Positions 46,475-60,270 of a DNA stretch of 64,000 bases are shown in pieces. A program made the position numbers and the translations under genes. Positions within the stretch are counted from its first letter, which is position 1. Every line of letters begins with the position of its first letter. The notes below the pieces were generated by a model, which made no database searches, had not been told where the DNA came from, and worked only from the letters and a program-made list of their open reading frames with translations. Source of the stretch: Epiperipatus broadwayi (Eukaryota > Onychophora > Udeonychophora > Euonychophora > Peripatidae); NCBI GenBank assembly GCA_028023455.1, contig JAQFVV010006215.1:12441473-12505472 (forward strand). Reading direction: 5' to 3'.

Positions 46475-48411
46475 TATATATTCCTACTCAAATGACTGTT
46501 TGGATGTTGACTTTGATCTACATCATAGGTCTGGGAATCTGGATTACTCCTATAAATAAATATGTGTTTCAACATTTATTTTCAAACAAAAAACTATGAA
46601 ATTATCTTTTAATAAAAATACTACAACAAATGTCTTTGGTGACATAGAGTGCATGTGCACAAGATGTTTTAGGGTCTTTCTGAAAAGATAAATTAGTAAG
46701 CTGATTATTGCTGTGAAGAAAATCATCCAAGCAAAAAAGTTTTGATTTCTTTTTCTTTAAATTTTCACTATAAGACAGAAAACAAATGACATAACCAATT
46801 AATTTATTGAACAAGACCTCACTATATATAAATGAGAAAGAAAAAATAATAAATAAGTATTGTTAAAAAATTAAAACTCATCATTGCTTTAAATAAAGGC
46901 AGAAATTAAAAATTTATAAACAAAACAAATATTGCTCTAATTATATTATAATAATATAGAAGTAGTAATAGGCAAAAAAAAAATATTTTCTATAAGCATC
47001 AAAAGTAAAAATTAGAGGAAGTACAATATTTTCACTTTATTGCCAGTAAGTTTCAAAAAAAGTGGATTTTTTTTTCAATTATATATCAGATAATTTACAA
47101 TATGAACAAAGTGAGAAGATAAAAATATCATTATTCAAAATAATATTTAAAGTAATAGAAATTAACAAAAACAAACTTTTTGATTTAAACTTTACATTTA
47201 TCTTAAATTTTGCTAAACAGAAATTAAAAGCTAAATCAAAAATTTTTCTGAATATTAATTAATAAATCATAGGAAGTCTGAGTGGCAGGGTGCAAATCAG
47301 ATTATAAACAATTTTCAGCTATAAATTCTAGAATATTCATAAAAAATGGTTGTTAAACAATTTTTATAGCATTTCTGTTTTACTGATTGCCGTTTATACA
47401 ACAGTATTGTTAGAAGCTATTTTTCCATAATTTTATTCAAATAAATTCAATAAAAATTTATCTCCATTATCATCTTGCATTTCTATATACCTAAAAAAAA
47501 AAAAAAAAGAACTGAAGTTATTAAAATCAATGCAGTTTTCGTGTGATATAAAACATTTTCTTTATTTAGAGTAAGCAGAGTTTTAAAAAAATACTGATTG
47601 CAAATCATAATTGAAAACATAAACATGTATATATATTAAACAAATTCTGAATTCAAATTTTATATATGAATATGAAAATCCAGTTTGCTTTTGAACCACA
47701 ATAAAAAAATATTTTTTGTTAAAAAAAGAAAGCTTAATCAATTAACATTATGTTCTAACATATATATTTGAAATAATAAACTAAGATTACTTTAGATAAA
47801 TAATTAATACTGTAATAGTATTGTACATATTTTGCTTAAAGGTAATAAATTTCATATTTTTAATTAAATAAAAATAATATTCCTGAAAATATTAATTCTT
47901 ATTTCCATTCATGTACTGCTGAAAAAGAACAGATTATGTTAAATTTTCCCTAAATTTCTTATTCCAGCATCTTTTATGTAGTTTTGTAATAAAGACTAAT
48001 TGTCAGTTACTTGGATAATCTCAATATATTATTAAATGGATTTAAAATTTAGTTTATATGAGGTTTTTTTTAATTATTATTTATAAATAAAATATATTAA
48101 TTTAAATATTTATTTGCCAAGTCTTCGTATTGTGGAAAAGACAATATAAATTATTTCAAAGGAATTTATTAAACAATAATTATCACATTATATGTATTGA
48201 ACAACATACATGGAAATGTCATAAAAAAATAAGAAAAATAATAATAATAAGAGATTACTAAGTATGGTAAGTGGTTTCACATAATCAATATGAGGATAAC
48301 TCTAGAACTATAGACACCTTTTTCATGTAGAGCTTAAGTTGCCAATCTAATTCATTTATTTGGTTATTTGTATCTTGAGAAGTAAAAAAATATTGCATTT
48401 TAAACCACTAA
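46475..48411. other. AT-rich intron sequence
   Basis: Continues the 11.1-kb host intron. On the minus strand at about 47440-47490 a pyrimidine tract plus AG is followed by 17 codons and a stop with AATAAA alongside. This resembles a tiny terminal exon but has no partner. Otherwise nothing seen. Confidence 0.4.
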
Positions 48412-49506
48412 TTGTCACATGATCACCACTTTTTATGCTTACACAAGCTGTTTACAGAGAGGCTAAACTCTCCATACAGTAGCACCACCAGAACAAGCAA
48501 GAAAAGAAAAGGATTGATAAAGAAATTAATAGTGTTTTCATATAATAAATATGATATAACCAGAATTGCATGGAAGGGAATGGCGGTAGCAAGGTTAACA
48601 ATGTGTTATGTGTTAGTAAAGGGGTATTAGATTACTTGAAAAAGTACAAAAAGAAGACATGCATTAGATGCAGATGTGTGGATGACAAAGAAGGCAATTC
48701 AAAGAGAAATGGGATGGTCAAGTTTTTATATGAGGGATGCAAAAAGCAAAATGAAAGTGTTCAGTAGATTGCAATTTATGGATAATAAAAGACTAGCCAA
48801 ACTTGTATTTAATTGGGTTATGAATAAAGGGCAGATAACAAGGTAATGTGATGTGCAGATTTGGATAAAGAATTTATGTCAGTATACTTGTACAAAAGGT
48901 GGGATGATTGTGATAGGAGAATTGTTGAGTGTTATAGTGGTAAAGAATGGGATAGAAAAATAGATGCATTAATAAAGAATAGGAAGTTGGAGAGATGGAA
49001 AACTAGTATGGAGAGTAAAAAGAGTTTAAATATATATAGAATTAAATGGAATATTAGGTGAGAGTTAATTTATGATAATAGCAAGGAAAGTAGTTTGCTG
49101 TTTAAGGCTCGAACGGGATCTTTAGCAACAGGGGATTATACAAGTAAATGAAAAAACATGGGTGATTTAGTCTGCAAATTGTGTAAGGAAGGCATAGAAA
49201 ATAATAGGCATCCGTTAATTGAATGTAAAGTTGTGGAAGAATAAATATAAGGAAAGTGATTATATAGAAAGTGGATTATTGATTTTTGTTCTAGTTTTGG
49301 GAAAAGATAAGGGGAGTTAGATATAAAGGCCATGGAGTTGACAAAGATTATGTTGTGGAAATGGGATGCAGCAGGATATGGGAAAACAAGGTGGGAAATG
49401 GAAAGAGATGGTATAGTGGCTAACAGGTTTCTCTGGGCATTGTTGCTGAGAGATTCCTGACTCCATATAAGGAGAAGTCAGAGTGCATCACATCACATCA
49501 CATCAA
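48412..49506 (+). mobile_element. LINE 3' end, Jockey/CR1-L2 type, decayed
   Basis: Shifting frames give the region after reverse transcriptase in a non-LTR retrotransposon. RIAWKGMAVARLT is at about 48565-48605, then GVLDYLKK, and IQREMGWSSFYMRDAKSKM with SRLQFMDNKR at about 48695-48800. A zinc-binding-like end follows (VCKLCKEGIE, HPLIECK) at about 49170-49230. The 3' end (49419-49506) is AGTGGCTAACAGGTTTCTCT, a hairpin-like ACTCCATATAAGGAG stretch and a CATCA simple repeat tail. The RT and endonuclease domains are missing (5'-truncated) and many stops are present. Clade assignment is approximate. Confidence 0.7.
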
Positions 49507-51307
49507 TCAATGGATGCAAGAAGGTTTGTGTATAAAATTCCTATCTAGTGCCTACTCATTTTCATTTTGCTCAAAGCTTTATAGTTAGTTAATAAAATAA
49601 AAAGTGGCTGCAGGAGGGTTGCATAAGATCCTAAGATCTAGATGCAGTGCTCTCAGATCCAAGACTCCTCATTGACGAAAGCCACAAACTAGAAACTAGT
49701 CTGGGAATATTGGATGAGTACGCACTAGGTAAGGATTTTATGCACAAACCTCCTTGCATTCATTGATTACTCTGGCTTTCACTGGTGGCGCTATTGTATG
49801 GTGAGTTTAGACTGTACATATCGCCTTTATTTTTTAGATATTTTGCAGCATGCATATATGTTAAAATATATCTGGACATTCAGAATTTTTTTTTTTCAAC
49901 TCATTCAAAAAAATATAAATATTAACTATACAAAATAGCTGACAATATGATTTAAACCCAAAAACTTCTCAAAAAAATAATTGATGAAAGCAAAATCACA
50001 AGTTATTGAAGGGGAAAAACATAAAAAAAATATTCTATACATAAAATCTATTCCAAAGCAAATTTTTCGTTCAAAAAAAAAACAATTGAGACAGATGTTT
50101 TTGTGATAGTGATTATTCTACAAATTTCAAAAAAATAACTTTGATAATTTATATTTTTCTCACATTAAGATTCTTAAACTATAAAAATTTATATCAATAA
50201 ATTTACATGAAACCAATATAAAATCTATTAACACATAATATATTGTATTTTTTTTGTAAACCCCATTTAAAAATTTATCACACAGAAATTAGTTTTTAAA
50301 AAAATAATTTTATATTCCATACTAAATACAATTTTTGTTTTCTCATACATATTATGTATATTAAATGATTACTATTTGTATTGTTTATTATTTGTAAAAA
50401 TTGCACTAAAAAAAAAAAAATCTTTTAGGATTGAGAGTTATTTGTTTTAAAGAAAAGAATCAAAAAATAGTTACTTCTAATTTTCATTACAGTATTATTA
50501 ATATACATCAAAATAATTGAATATTTTTGTTATTTATTGCTTTATAAATATATATATATATTTATCCATCAATTAACAATATATTTTTTCATTTTAAAAA
50601 TTAATTTATAGACACAATTTAAATTATTATACAATATACACAGTTCACCATTCATATAAATATATATTCTAAATGGTCACAATTTTATTGTTTATTTTTT
50701 GTAAAAAAAAAAAAATGATCGAGGAATAAAGGCAACTCTAAAATGTCATAAAATAAGTTAATATTCAACCATTTTTAGTTTAACATAGTATTAATCTAGA
50801 ATCTTGGTAAATAAACTGAATTTTACATAAATAAATAAATACCCCCATTTCCAATTATTGTATTTGAGATTTAGTTTTAATTTTAAATCATGCCTGACAG
50901 AACATTATTTCTCAAGTTTTTAGTTGAAAGCTGTTAAACATTTATTCAAAAAAAAAAAATGTTTAGTAATATTATATACGAATTATTTTATAATTACTTT
51001 ATGAAAATTTTCAAACAATAACACAGGTAATTTTATATATTTTAATTGGAAGTCAATCAAATGTAACAAAAAATATGAGCGCACAATTTACTTATGCAAT
51101 TTTGTGTTAATATAAATCACACTGTATTCAAAAAATGAAAAAAAAAAACTATTAGATTATGAAATATAAGATTACCACATCAAACAAATATAATAAATTA
51201 TAATTTATATAAAAATAAATTAATAATAAAAAAAATTCTTACAGAAATATTAAATAAAAAATATAGTTTTCATACATATACATAAATTTTTATTTAAAAC
51301 TGCTTAC
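49507..51307. other. Intron sequence
   Basis: A more balanced patch at 49600-49830 (containing AGATCCTAAGATCTAGATGC) is not recognised. The rest is A+T-rich with many homopolymers. It ends at the donor of the exon at 51308-51390. Confidence 0.5.
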
Positions 51308-51390
51308 GAAATTGATCTGGAGATCCCATCGAAGAAAATATGCACGTTAAAAATTGTAATCTTACTTGAATTTCAGTTTGATGGCTATGC
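51308..51390 (-). CDS. USP34: USP34-type ubiquitin protease, internal exon (1st in window)
   Basis: An 83-bp exon: one base finishing the previous codon, 27 codons, and one base starting an arginine codon, between a TTCCTAG acceptor and a GTAAGC donor. It encodes HSHQTEIQVRLQFLTCIFSS and GSPDQF, followed in the next exon by R-LSLEQVD, exactly as in USP34 (VQVRLQFLTC..GSPD.FRLSLEQVD). An alternative acceptor 6 bp further in would keep the same phase. The preceding exon was not found in the 12.6 kb to the window edge. Confidence 0.9.
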
Positions 51391-54300
51391 CTAGGAATAA
51401 AATTAAAAAAGTGGTTTTTTACATACATACACAAATAGAAAATACATCTAAATTTCTTTCAAAAAATTAATTAACTAAAATAGTAAAAGCATATAAATCT
51501 ATATAAAAATGAAAAAAATCTTAATTATCAAATATCTATTTAAAAAATATTTTAAAACATAGAACTATCTTCAATGCTTTAACATTAAGTATATTGCCTT
51601 AATTAATACACTTTTTTATATTATGTATATATTGTCTGAATAAATATATTTCTTTATATCTATATTGTAATCAGTTGGCTTACATGGCATACACTAATAT
51701 CGTGTGTGCGCATAAATATATATACGTAAAATAAAGGAAAAGTAGAAATAAACACAGGATAATTTTTTGTAGATATTTTTTTTATATTTCCTAAAATAAA
51801 ATAATAAGTAAACAGTTAAATAATAACTCTGATTTAAAATAAAATATTGTATTATTATTCTGATTTTGAAATTTAAAAACACCATACTTATTTTTGGAAT
51901 TTTTTAATTTATTAAACAAATTTTTTATCTATTAAAAATCCCCTAAGTAAAAACATGTATATAGATTCGGGATTCGAGAGATAAAAATAAAATCCCATTG
52001 TTAATCAAGGTGTTGTTAAAACACCTCAGATGATTTTATAAAAAGAGCTGATAAAAAATATCAGCCAGTCTGGATAGTGATTTTTGAAGAGAACAGGTCA
52101 GCTGCAGAGTTGGTTATAATATTTTGTTGCAGCTTGTTGAAGTTTGCAGCAGTTGGTTTTAGCAGACCGTAGAGTTGACAGAATAGCTACTATGAACTAA
52201 CATTGCTGAAGGCAGAACATTAGATTCAGGAGCTGCCAATATTTCCTTCGCAGGAGTTTGAATTCACATGGAGAAAATGACCCACTTCTTTGTGCTGAAA
52301 TTCATACCCTTAAATGTGCAGAGGATGGTTGATTGCCTGAAATCTATCAAACCAAGAGAGCTGCTTGTCTGGAACAATCCTAGACTGAAAGGAAGACCAA
52401 CATTTTACATGGTTTACATTTTTCCTGATTATGACAGTCACTAAAAACCAAACTCACCAAGAAAAAAATCTTGTAGCTTGCTGAAGAGTTAATTACGCGT
52501 ATGCTGTGTCAGATATATGCAAAGCACAGATAAATGTGTATATAGCTGGTGAGTTATTTTAAAATAAGTCATATAAAAATAGACATATATAGAACAATAT
52601 TATTTTTAAGTCGGTTAAAAATCTATATATTTTAAAAGAATATAAAGTAATTTTGCTGGAATTATAATTAAGAGTCAAGAATAATTCATTGACCATCTCG
52701 TTTTAAAGGCAAAATAGACGTTTTTGAACAATAATTCTCTGGAAATTATTTTGAAAAAAATTATTTATAAAAAAAAAAGGTAAAGAATCGATGATTCAAT
52801 AATTTAATTTAAAAACGTTGATAATTAATCAACAAATACCTGTCAAAAATTGACTATACTTTTTTTAAGGGAAAAAAAAGAGAATTTATAAATTGAAACT
52901 AATTTTAAATTATATCTATATTTTGTTTATACACACACATATATGTATGAAATTTGTGCATATTTTCCAAAGAATTTAATAATGAAAATATAATATTATT
53001 GCTGTTAAGTTAAAATATGATGTAAACGTCAGCGTGCACGCACACACATATGTAAAATTACATTTTGAAAGTGATGCATGAATTTGTACTTTTTATGTTT
53101 ATGGTGAGTCTATAGTTAGGCGGGGCTGTCTGGATGCAGGTGTCCATGGTGCTCCGAAGTATAGGCTCGGCACTGTCTAGATCTAGATGTTAAGTTCCCA
53201 GGGTAGTCCAATGGTGCATATATATAGGCCACATGAATAGGCTTTGGTCTCATGAATAGACCTCATTTATACCTTTAAGTCTCACAGAGATGAGCAGGGT
53301 TGGCGCAATGCCTTTTATTTTATTTTTTTTGGATACTGCTCTTTGAGGATGATCTGTCTAGATACTTAGAAGGGCAGTGCTTAAAAATGAGGTATTTTCT
53401 CGCGACGTCATGGAGCTTTGTGTACTGATAGTCCAGCTTGGCTCTCTGCTTATCATGGCATGGAGAGCTGCAGTTCACGTATTCATTTTTACTATCTCAC
53501 CTTGCCTACTTAATCAGCATTAACTAATCAAGCAAAAAGACATTTTAAAATTTATATATTTTTTTTGGATTCTATAAAACGATATTATCTTTCATTTATT
53601 AAAAAGAGACATTTTTAAAGTAAAGCAAACAAGCAAATAACTTCATGTATTAAAAGAAAGAAAAAAGTTGATAGAAACTAATCGATAAAGAGTGGAACTT
53701 ACTATAAAATAAAAAAAGCAATTTACACATTTTCAACGACGAGTAATTGTAAAAATAACTTTTATTGTCATAACAAGTATGTAAATTTTATGAAATTATT
53801 AATTATAAAAGTATTGTTATTTATTGTGTGACAAAATTAAATTTGTTAATAATCTGTGCAATTCTATATACGTGTTGTAGTAAACCTAGCATAAGTATTT
53901 GTATTACTTAAAACATAATTTAAAAGCTTAATCATGTATTATTTTTATGTAAAAATTAAATATGTTCAGAAATCACACGCATGTATGTATGCGTATATCT
54001 GTCAATTGTATTGCAGATACCAATGCTTGTCAATTGTAACACATATGTAAATTTTAATCATTTTTTTTATAATTATTTTATGTTTAATTGAAATGTATTC
54101 CTTGTATATTATAAAACGCACGTCTGTGTACGAATATATATATATGCGTTTGTAGAAACTTATTAAGAAATATTGTAAATCAATGTAATAACTTTAATTG
54201 TGTATATAATATTGTATATCATTCAAAATCAGAACCCTTAACCTACAAGACCTTAAATACCATTCTTTTATTGTTATTAATAAACTTATTTAATTGTTAA

Positions 54301-57300
54301 AATTGTATTCCATCATCTCTTGTTCACATACAGTAATAGAACTTGTGTTCTCTGAGCTAGATTTCGGACACGGATAAATGGGGATGTATATTTAGTGCTT
54401 TGGGGCATCCAGAGATGATCAACCATCATCCTGGTTGGCGCAAAAGAGGATACTCTTTAAAGCCCGTGCACTATATTTTTAATTTAGTCTTATTAGAAGT
54501 TCAGTTTATAATTGGCCAGTACAAGTGGCCAGAGCATTGATGATGATCAGCATGTTTTAAAAATCCCAGCATTATTGTTTTGATTTCTGATTCTTATGTA
54601 TTTTAATGGATGGGCACTAAGCTGGTGCATCCAAGTTATGTTTAAATAATTGCCCGAGCTGGCAAAGGCTCAGAAGTTAGCCTGGTCTACAGAAAACCCA
54701 TTTTCCAATCCAATCACAAGGGTGACTGTTGATTTATATTGTTTATTGTTCAAATCCAGCCACAAGATGGTCTGTTGATTTTATTCTGATATATTGTACT
54801 GATTTGTGTATTCCCATCATTAATGATGATGAATGGTATTTGAATTATACTTACTATTACTTTATAATGCTGGTTGAATTTATAATTATGCATTTAGTTG
54901 CTCTTATGAGTTGGCTGGCTGATCCTCAATGATCACAGAGATTCTCTAATCTCATTTTATTGTTAAATATCCCATATACTTAAATAAACTTTTTGTAAAT
55001 ATTTCATTTTAAATGGACTGGGAATGATGATGTTCCATCACCCCAGTTCAATTCAAATTTCATTTATATCACCCTTCCCCATCCCGTTACAATATATAAA
55101 GCAAGCTTTATCAAATATCCTTCCAAAAATACACTGAACTGATAACCTTACTCAATAAGTGTCAAATTGTATCTAAACACTGAAAATATAAAAGCAAAAA
55201 ATATTTATATGTATACCAGTAATTAGTTTCTGTTGGCTTAACATCACATATTTTTACAAAATCTTATTCCATAAATTGTTTTTTTCTCTAAAAAAACATT
55301 TTATATTCCATTACTTTATTAATATTATTTGTTAGATAATATAAATGTTAATTTTGTTCAATATGAAATGATATAAGCCACTTGTACAAAGAAAAAAAAA
55401 TTTCTACAAAAAGTCTTTTCATACTTATTTTTATTATTCTGTTTAAGAAGTTTTCTATTACTTGAAAAATAATTTTGATTATTCATAGAGGATTAAAAAA
55501 AGAACAGGCTAATACCTAATGGCTATCTCACATTTTCTTGTCATTACAACTGCAATTACCATCTGGTTATAAACATGATCTGATGACTATAATATAGATA
55601 GCTGACAAAAATTTTACAGATTTTTACCTTCAAATATAAGACCAAGAAAACACCAAACTTCTTTCTCAGAAGTCTGACAGATATTGATTGAGATGGCAAT
55701 TGCTTTTTCTTGAAGACGAATCAATTATTACTTTAATGGTAATAGACAACAATAAACTATAATCTCAATTCCTGAAGGCATTAAAATTGTCAGGCAAATC
55801 AGAAATTGGTAAGTGAAAACCAAAGGAAGTTAAAAAAATTCTAAGCTTTAGATATAGAATGCCATTTGATGATTTTTACTTAGTAATCTACAACCATATG
55901 TTATTTTTCAAAAAAAAAATTGCAAGAAATAAAAGAATTATGAAGCAGTAAATAAGGCATTATCAGCCTTTTAAAGTTGAAAGATGAAACAAATAATTCG
56001 ACATATGGCCATGTACTTACTGCAAAGAAAAAAATGATAAATACAAGAGAGGTGAGATTCATTACAAACCAAAGATAAATCAACAGCATTATAAAAATCA
56101 GACAGATTAGCAAAATTAGTTATTTAACTTAATCATTCTGTAACAAAAGATCCAATATATAAACAAGTTTTGAATCTGATTATTATGAATTTTTCCCAAA
56201 TTTACTCATCAAAGATGGTACTAAAAAAAAAAAAATCTAATTTTTCAATACTGTATTTAGTTTTGAAATTACAGATGTTTGAAATCTCCAAAAAAATCAC
56301 AATTTTAACAACAGTTAAAATTAAGATATGCTACGGAAAATATCAAATTATACTTTAATTTTTAGACTTTATATGAAATTTTTCAGTTTTTAATTTCCAA
56401 ATCATTTACTAACATTTTTTCCTTGAATTTGGTGCAATGCTAAATTTTAAATATTTTGGGGAAAAGACTAAAACATACATATCTTGACATCATATGTTAA
56501 CAGGTATCTTTTTCTTTTTTTTTTCTAAAAAAGATTGTGAAAACATAATTTATTTCAAAAATGAAATTCTCAGATTGGCATATTGAAATAGATTAATGGG
56601 GGCTCAATTAGGTCACTTTGGAAAACAAAATATTATCAAATGGAATATTACCAATGATACATGGTATGTGTCAACAAGTGCTTGAATGTCTAGATAATGA
56701 GTGAGCATAATATTATGAAATAATCATACATATTATATTGTTGATATCAACAATTATTATCCAGTTCTGTTGCAGCTATTCTGAAATGAATATACATTGT
56801 ACACACTGCACTGATTTGTGATTATTTAAATGTTTACAGCATGTAATGTCTAGACAATATATATAAAAAGGGTTGATGCATCTACTGTGAATAAAATAAA
56901 TAAAACTATTATGATTTTTTTGTTGTGACTATTTAACTGGTGAGATGCCAAGGTGTTAAAACAAATCTAGACATGTTACATTCTGGATGAGTAATGTATC
57001 AGACATCATTAAAATAAGTATGAAAATCTGTGATAGCTATAAAAAACAAATAAAACAGGAAATAGTTACATGTATGAAATCTGCTCAATACTGATAGCAA
57101 GTACTAGTATAAATCATAGCCAAGAAGATGAAGAGTTTGTACACTTATATGTTAGTTTAGAATATCTCAGTAATTCTATCAGACATTTTGAGGAGTTACC
57201 TATAGCTAACAAAAGATTACATGTACCATCATGCCAGGACAAAAAATTAAAAAAATGTAAAAATAATTGGCATATAAAGTATTGAATTGAGTGAATGAAA

Positions 57301-58264
57301 TGTGCCTAAAGTCACAAAGAGAATAATTCTGATTGAGAAATACTAAGCCATTTGATAGAAATATTTCAAGAATCTAAATGCAAGTCAAAAAAATCCAAAT
57401 TTTAATAATGCTACCAAAAAACTGGCCATGCAAAAAAAAAAGAAAAAAAGCCTAGAAAAGACATTTTGAGTTAGCAACATTCTCAGAATAGCAAGAAAAC
57501 ATTGAAAGAAAAGTCTACATTTACAATTCTAAATCCAAAACTTGGAAAGTTTTTTAAAAACCATTAATTGAAAAGAATAATAATTTAGACAACAGTGATG
57601 ATATTAGCTGTTTTATGTTTAGTAAAAAAAAAAAAAACTGTTTAAATAAAAACAAGTAACAAGATTATAATTTATATCTGCAAAAAAAAAGAATATTAAG
57701 AAATTTAAAAGAGCTATATAAGCTGTTCAAAATAAAATTTTCTGCTAAAAGAATTGTATTTTCAAAATTTGCTGAACTATGGCTCAAACAGTATCCTAGT
57801 TGAAGGAAATGACATTCAGTCAGTCTCTATTTAGATAGCATATAAAAATGCAAAATATAAGACATAAAATGCAAAATAAAAAATACAAGGTTCAGAGAAC
57901 TGATTATAGTTCTGTTAAAAAATTTACATTTGCCATTTCAAGATATATATTTCAAATCAAAATTCATTCTTTGGATGTGTATCCAAAAATTTACAAATAA
58001 AGAATTATGGTGTAAAAAAATTGAAATTCTTATAAAATTTCTTCTTCAGATGCAACAATAAAGTCAGTAGGACAGGAATCTCATCCATAGATACAGAATA
58101 ACTCATGATTATTGTGTTTACATGCTTCATAAATATTTAACAGCTATAGATGTATGGTTAAAGTGGCAGAACTGAAGGTCTTAATAAAATAATTAGGAAA
58201 TTCTATTATCTGACTGAAATCTCTACAAATTCCTTTGTGATATTTTGTTAATAGTTAAACGGTA
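51391..58264. other. Intron or upstream sequence without supportable exons
   Basis: The previous USP34-type exon should be on the minus strand here or beyond the window. A minus-strand interval at about 55628-55673 has AG and GTAAAA borders, but its phase does not fit the next exon. Patches with more G+C are at 52030-52550 (with a 58-codon plus frame 52268-52444, unrecognised), 53100-53500 and 54300-54760. They may be old insertions. Hairpin words such as CTGATA/TATCAG near 52050 are minor. Confidence 0.4.
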
Positions 58265-58268
58265 TTAA
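58265..58268. repeat. TTAA target site, left
   Basis: Paired with TTAA at 59349-59352, the target-site duplication used by piggyBac elements. Confidence 0.75.
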
Positions 58269-59348
58269 TCCTTTAGACGTGTGCAGTACTTGATGGCATT
58301 GTTTGTTCGCAAAATGATATAAAATGTAACGTTACCAGGCCGTCTTTTTTGGGATTTCTTAATTTTATTTAGTTTTTGATTTTTTTTTTTTTTTTAATTT
58401 CTTCTTTTTATTATTGTTTTTGACCTTTTTAAAACATGACTTTTTCATAATCCAGACACACACACACACACACACACACATAGAAACCAAAAACAGCAAT
58501 GTAAACTGGGTTTTTTTTTCTTGGATTAATCCAAACACAAAACAAATTGTTTTTGTAAACATGATTTTTTTGATAATACAGACACACACACACATCTCAA
58601 CACAAAAACAACAATAAAAAGTCGTTTGGCTTTTTTTTTTTTTGATTAATGAAAACCAACAAAACAAATTTCAACCGACCTCAACATTCAAACGGGCCCG
58701 TCGATTTGACGGCAACATCTGGCTTCTAGGCTGTCCAGGCACAGCTCACACAGCCCGTTCTTCCAATACCAGACAACATTGTTGGATATGTCCAGCTGTA
58801 AGCGGATGCCTTCTACTATCAACTGTTCGCAACCGGCTCCACTGATGATGGCAAACCTTCCAAGCGGATGATGTGTTTGTTGAAATGTGCCATTTTCTTT
58901 GTCTCGAATAGGTTATTGTGACGACATTACTTGACGTGTGACCTCCTGACAATTAGGTTCATCCCTATCTTTGGACTCTGTTTGCCACCTTCAAATTTGT
59001 CTCCTGGACAGTCTTAATTTTAGGACAATTTCATCTTAGTCAAATTGTGTGGTATCCATTTTCCCAAAAAAAAAAAATTCAAAGTAAAAACTTTCAAACA
59101 CTTCAAATACACACACCATCACATAAGACGACAGCAAAATGTTATGTGTGAGTAATTGGCATGAAGTGATTCGCGAAGCACAAAGCAGGTCATAATCTTT
59201 ATGTGCATTACCTACAAGGCAGCCTGCAGTGTCTAATACAACATATGGTGTGTATTCGACATAAGACATGTCTGCAGCCGTTTAAACGTCATTTTTATGA
59301 GATTTTACACATAAACAATGCCATCAAGCAGCACGCACGGCTAAAGGA
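58269..59348. mobile_element. piggyBac-like element, non-autonomous
   Basis: The left end starts TCCTTTAGACGTG and the right end, inverted, TCCTTTAGCCGTG. The similarity continues for about 80 bp (TTGATGGCATTGTTT is shared exactly). TTAA flanks both ends. The 1080-bp interior has no piggyBac transposase that I can recognise. It holds (CA)n runs (58456-58480 and about 58582-58594), a partly duplicated block of about 130 bp at 58430-58660, and a GC-richer segment (58670-59290) of unknown origin. Confidence 0.85.
58430..58660 (+). repeat. Duplicated block with CA microsatellites
   Basis: AACATGACTTTTTCATAATCC followed by (CA)n and an AAAAC.ACAAT segment (58432-58510) reappears as AACATGATTTTTTTGATAAT with (CA)n (58558-58620). 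Each is followed by a T-run and GATTAAT. This internal duplication lies within the piggyBac-like element. Confidence 0.65.
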
Positions 59349-59352
59349 TTAA

Positions 59353-60100
59353 TACCAGTTAAACTAACAAAAAATAAAAAAATCGGTGTGTTAAATAAAT
59401 AATAAGCCACATTTAACAAAAATAATATGTAATGAGGACACAGCAAACCAATAAAATGCGCTTCATATCAGATGCAAAATAGTTTTAACAAGAATTAAAT
59501 ATAAAGCTCAAAAAGATATATTACTTCAAACAATCCTATAAACAAGTTTGTGAAATCCTCCTATGAGCAAGTGATAGTTCTGCAAAAACGTTTTATAGCC
59601 AAAAAAAAAAAAAAAAATCAGTCTGACTATTACACAATTATTTAAAGAACATCAGAAATAATAAATATAAAAAATATTTTATAATAAAGTATTTATTATA
59701 AAATATTTTTATACAATATTTTTGTTTAATTTTTTAAATGTTCGGTTATTTTTTATAATTATTCCTATTAAAAACAAATAAAAATATTATTACAGTCATA
59801 CATTGTAAAGAAAATTAGCAACACATTGCAAAACGATTTCAGTATTATTTTGTTAATGAAAAAAGCAATTTGAAAAAAGAAATTTTACTATCAAGAGAAA
59901 ATAAAATTTTAGCCATTTTAAAAGAAGCAACTTTTATAATCAATTAAAAGTAAGATTTACTTTTATTGTTGTTTTAATTATTCGTTAATATTTTCTAATG
60001 CAATTTTTTTTATAATAAAAGCATTTAAAAATATACCACCCTCTCATGCATTTCACTGAAACTTACTGAATCAATAGCAACACATTTGGAATGTGGTCTG
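59353..60100. other. AT-rich sequence between two elements
   Basis: No gene or repeat with definable ends seen between the piggyBac-like element and the decayed Ty3/gypsy element. Confidence 0.6.
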
Positions 60101-60268
60101 TCATGTTATAGCTAATACTTGTAATTACAGACTGACGCTTAGTGGCGACAACTGAGATAAGTGAGCACACGACATCATTCTTATGTTAGAGAACAGTGGT
60201 AGTTAATAAAATTTATTAGTTTTACAAAATGTGTGTATTCATTAATTTAGATATCACGACCAGGAACA
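60101..60268 (+). repeat. Candidate short 5' LTR of a decayed Ty3/gypsy element
   Basis: Starts TGTCATGTTATAGC and ends CCAGGAACA, giving TG..CA ends and a length of 168 bp, within the range of Mag-type elements. The end is fixed by the primer-binding site that follows. The start is a best guess because no second LTR was found. Confidence 0.45.
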
Positions 60269-60270
60269 TA

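Noticed and set aside
52268-52444. 58-codon plus-strand frame with balanced composition
   Set aside because: No recognisable family, no partner exons and no start context that distinguishes it from chance; noted only as part of a less AT-rich patch.
55628-55673. Minus-strand 46-bp candidate USP34 exon with AG and GTAAAA borders
   Set aside because: Its only sensible open frame ends in a phase that cannot join the exon at 51308-51390, and its residues do not match the expected preceding USP34 segment.
58365-58667. 100-codon minus-strand frame rich in Cys and Val
   Set aside because: Encoded by CA/TG microsatellites and T runs within the piggyBac-like element.
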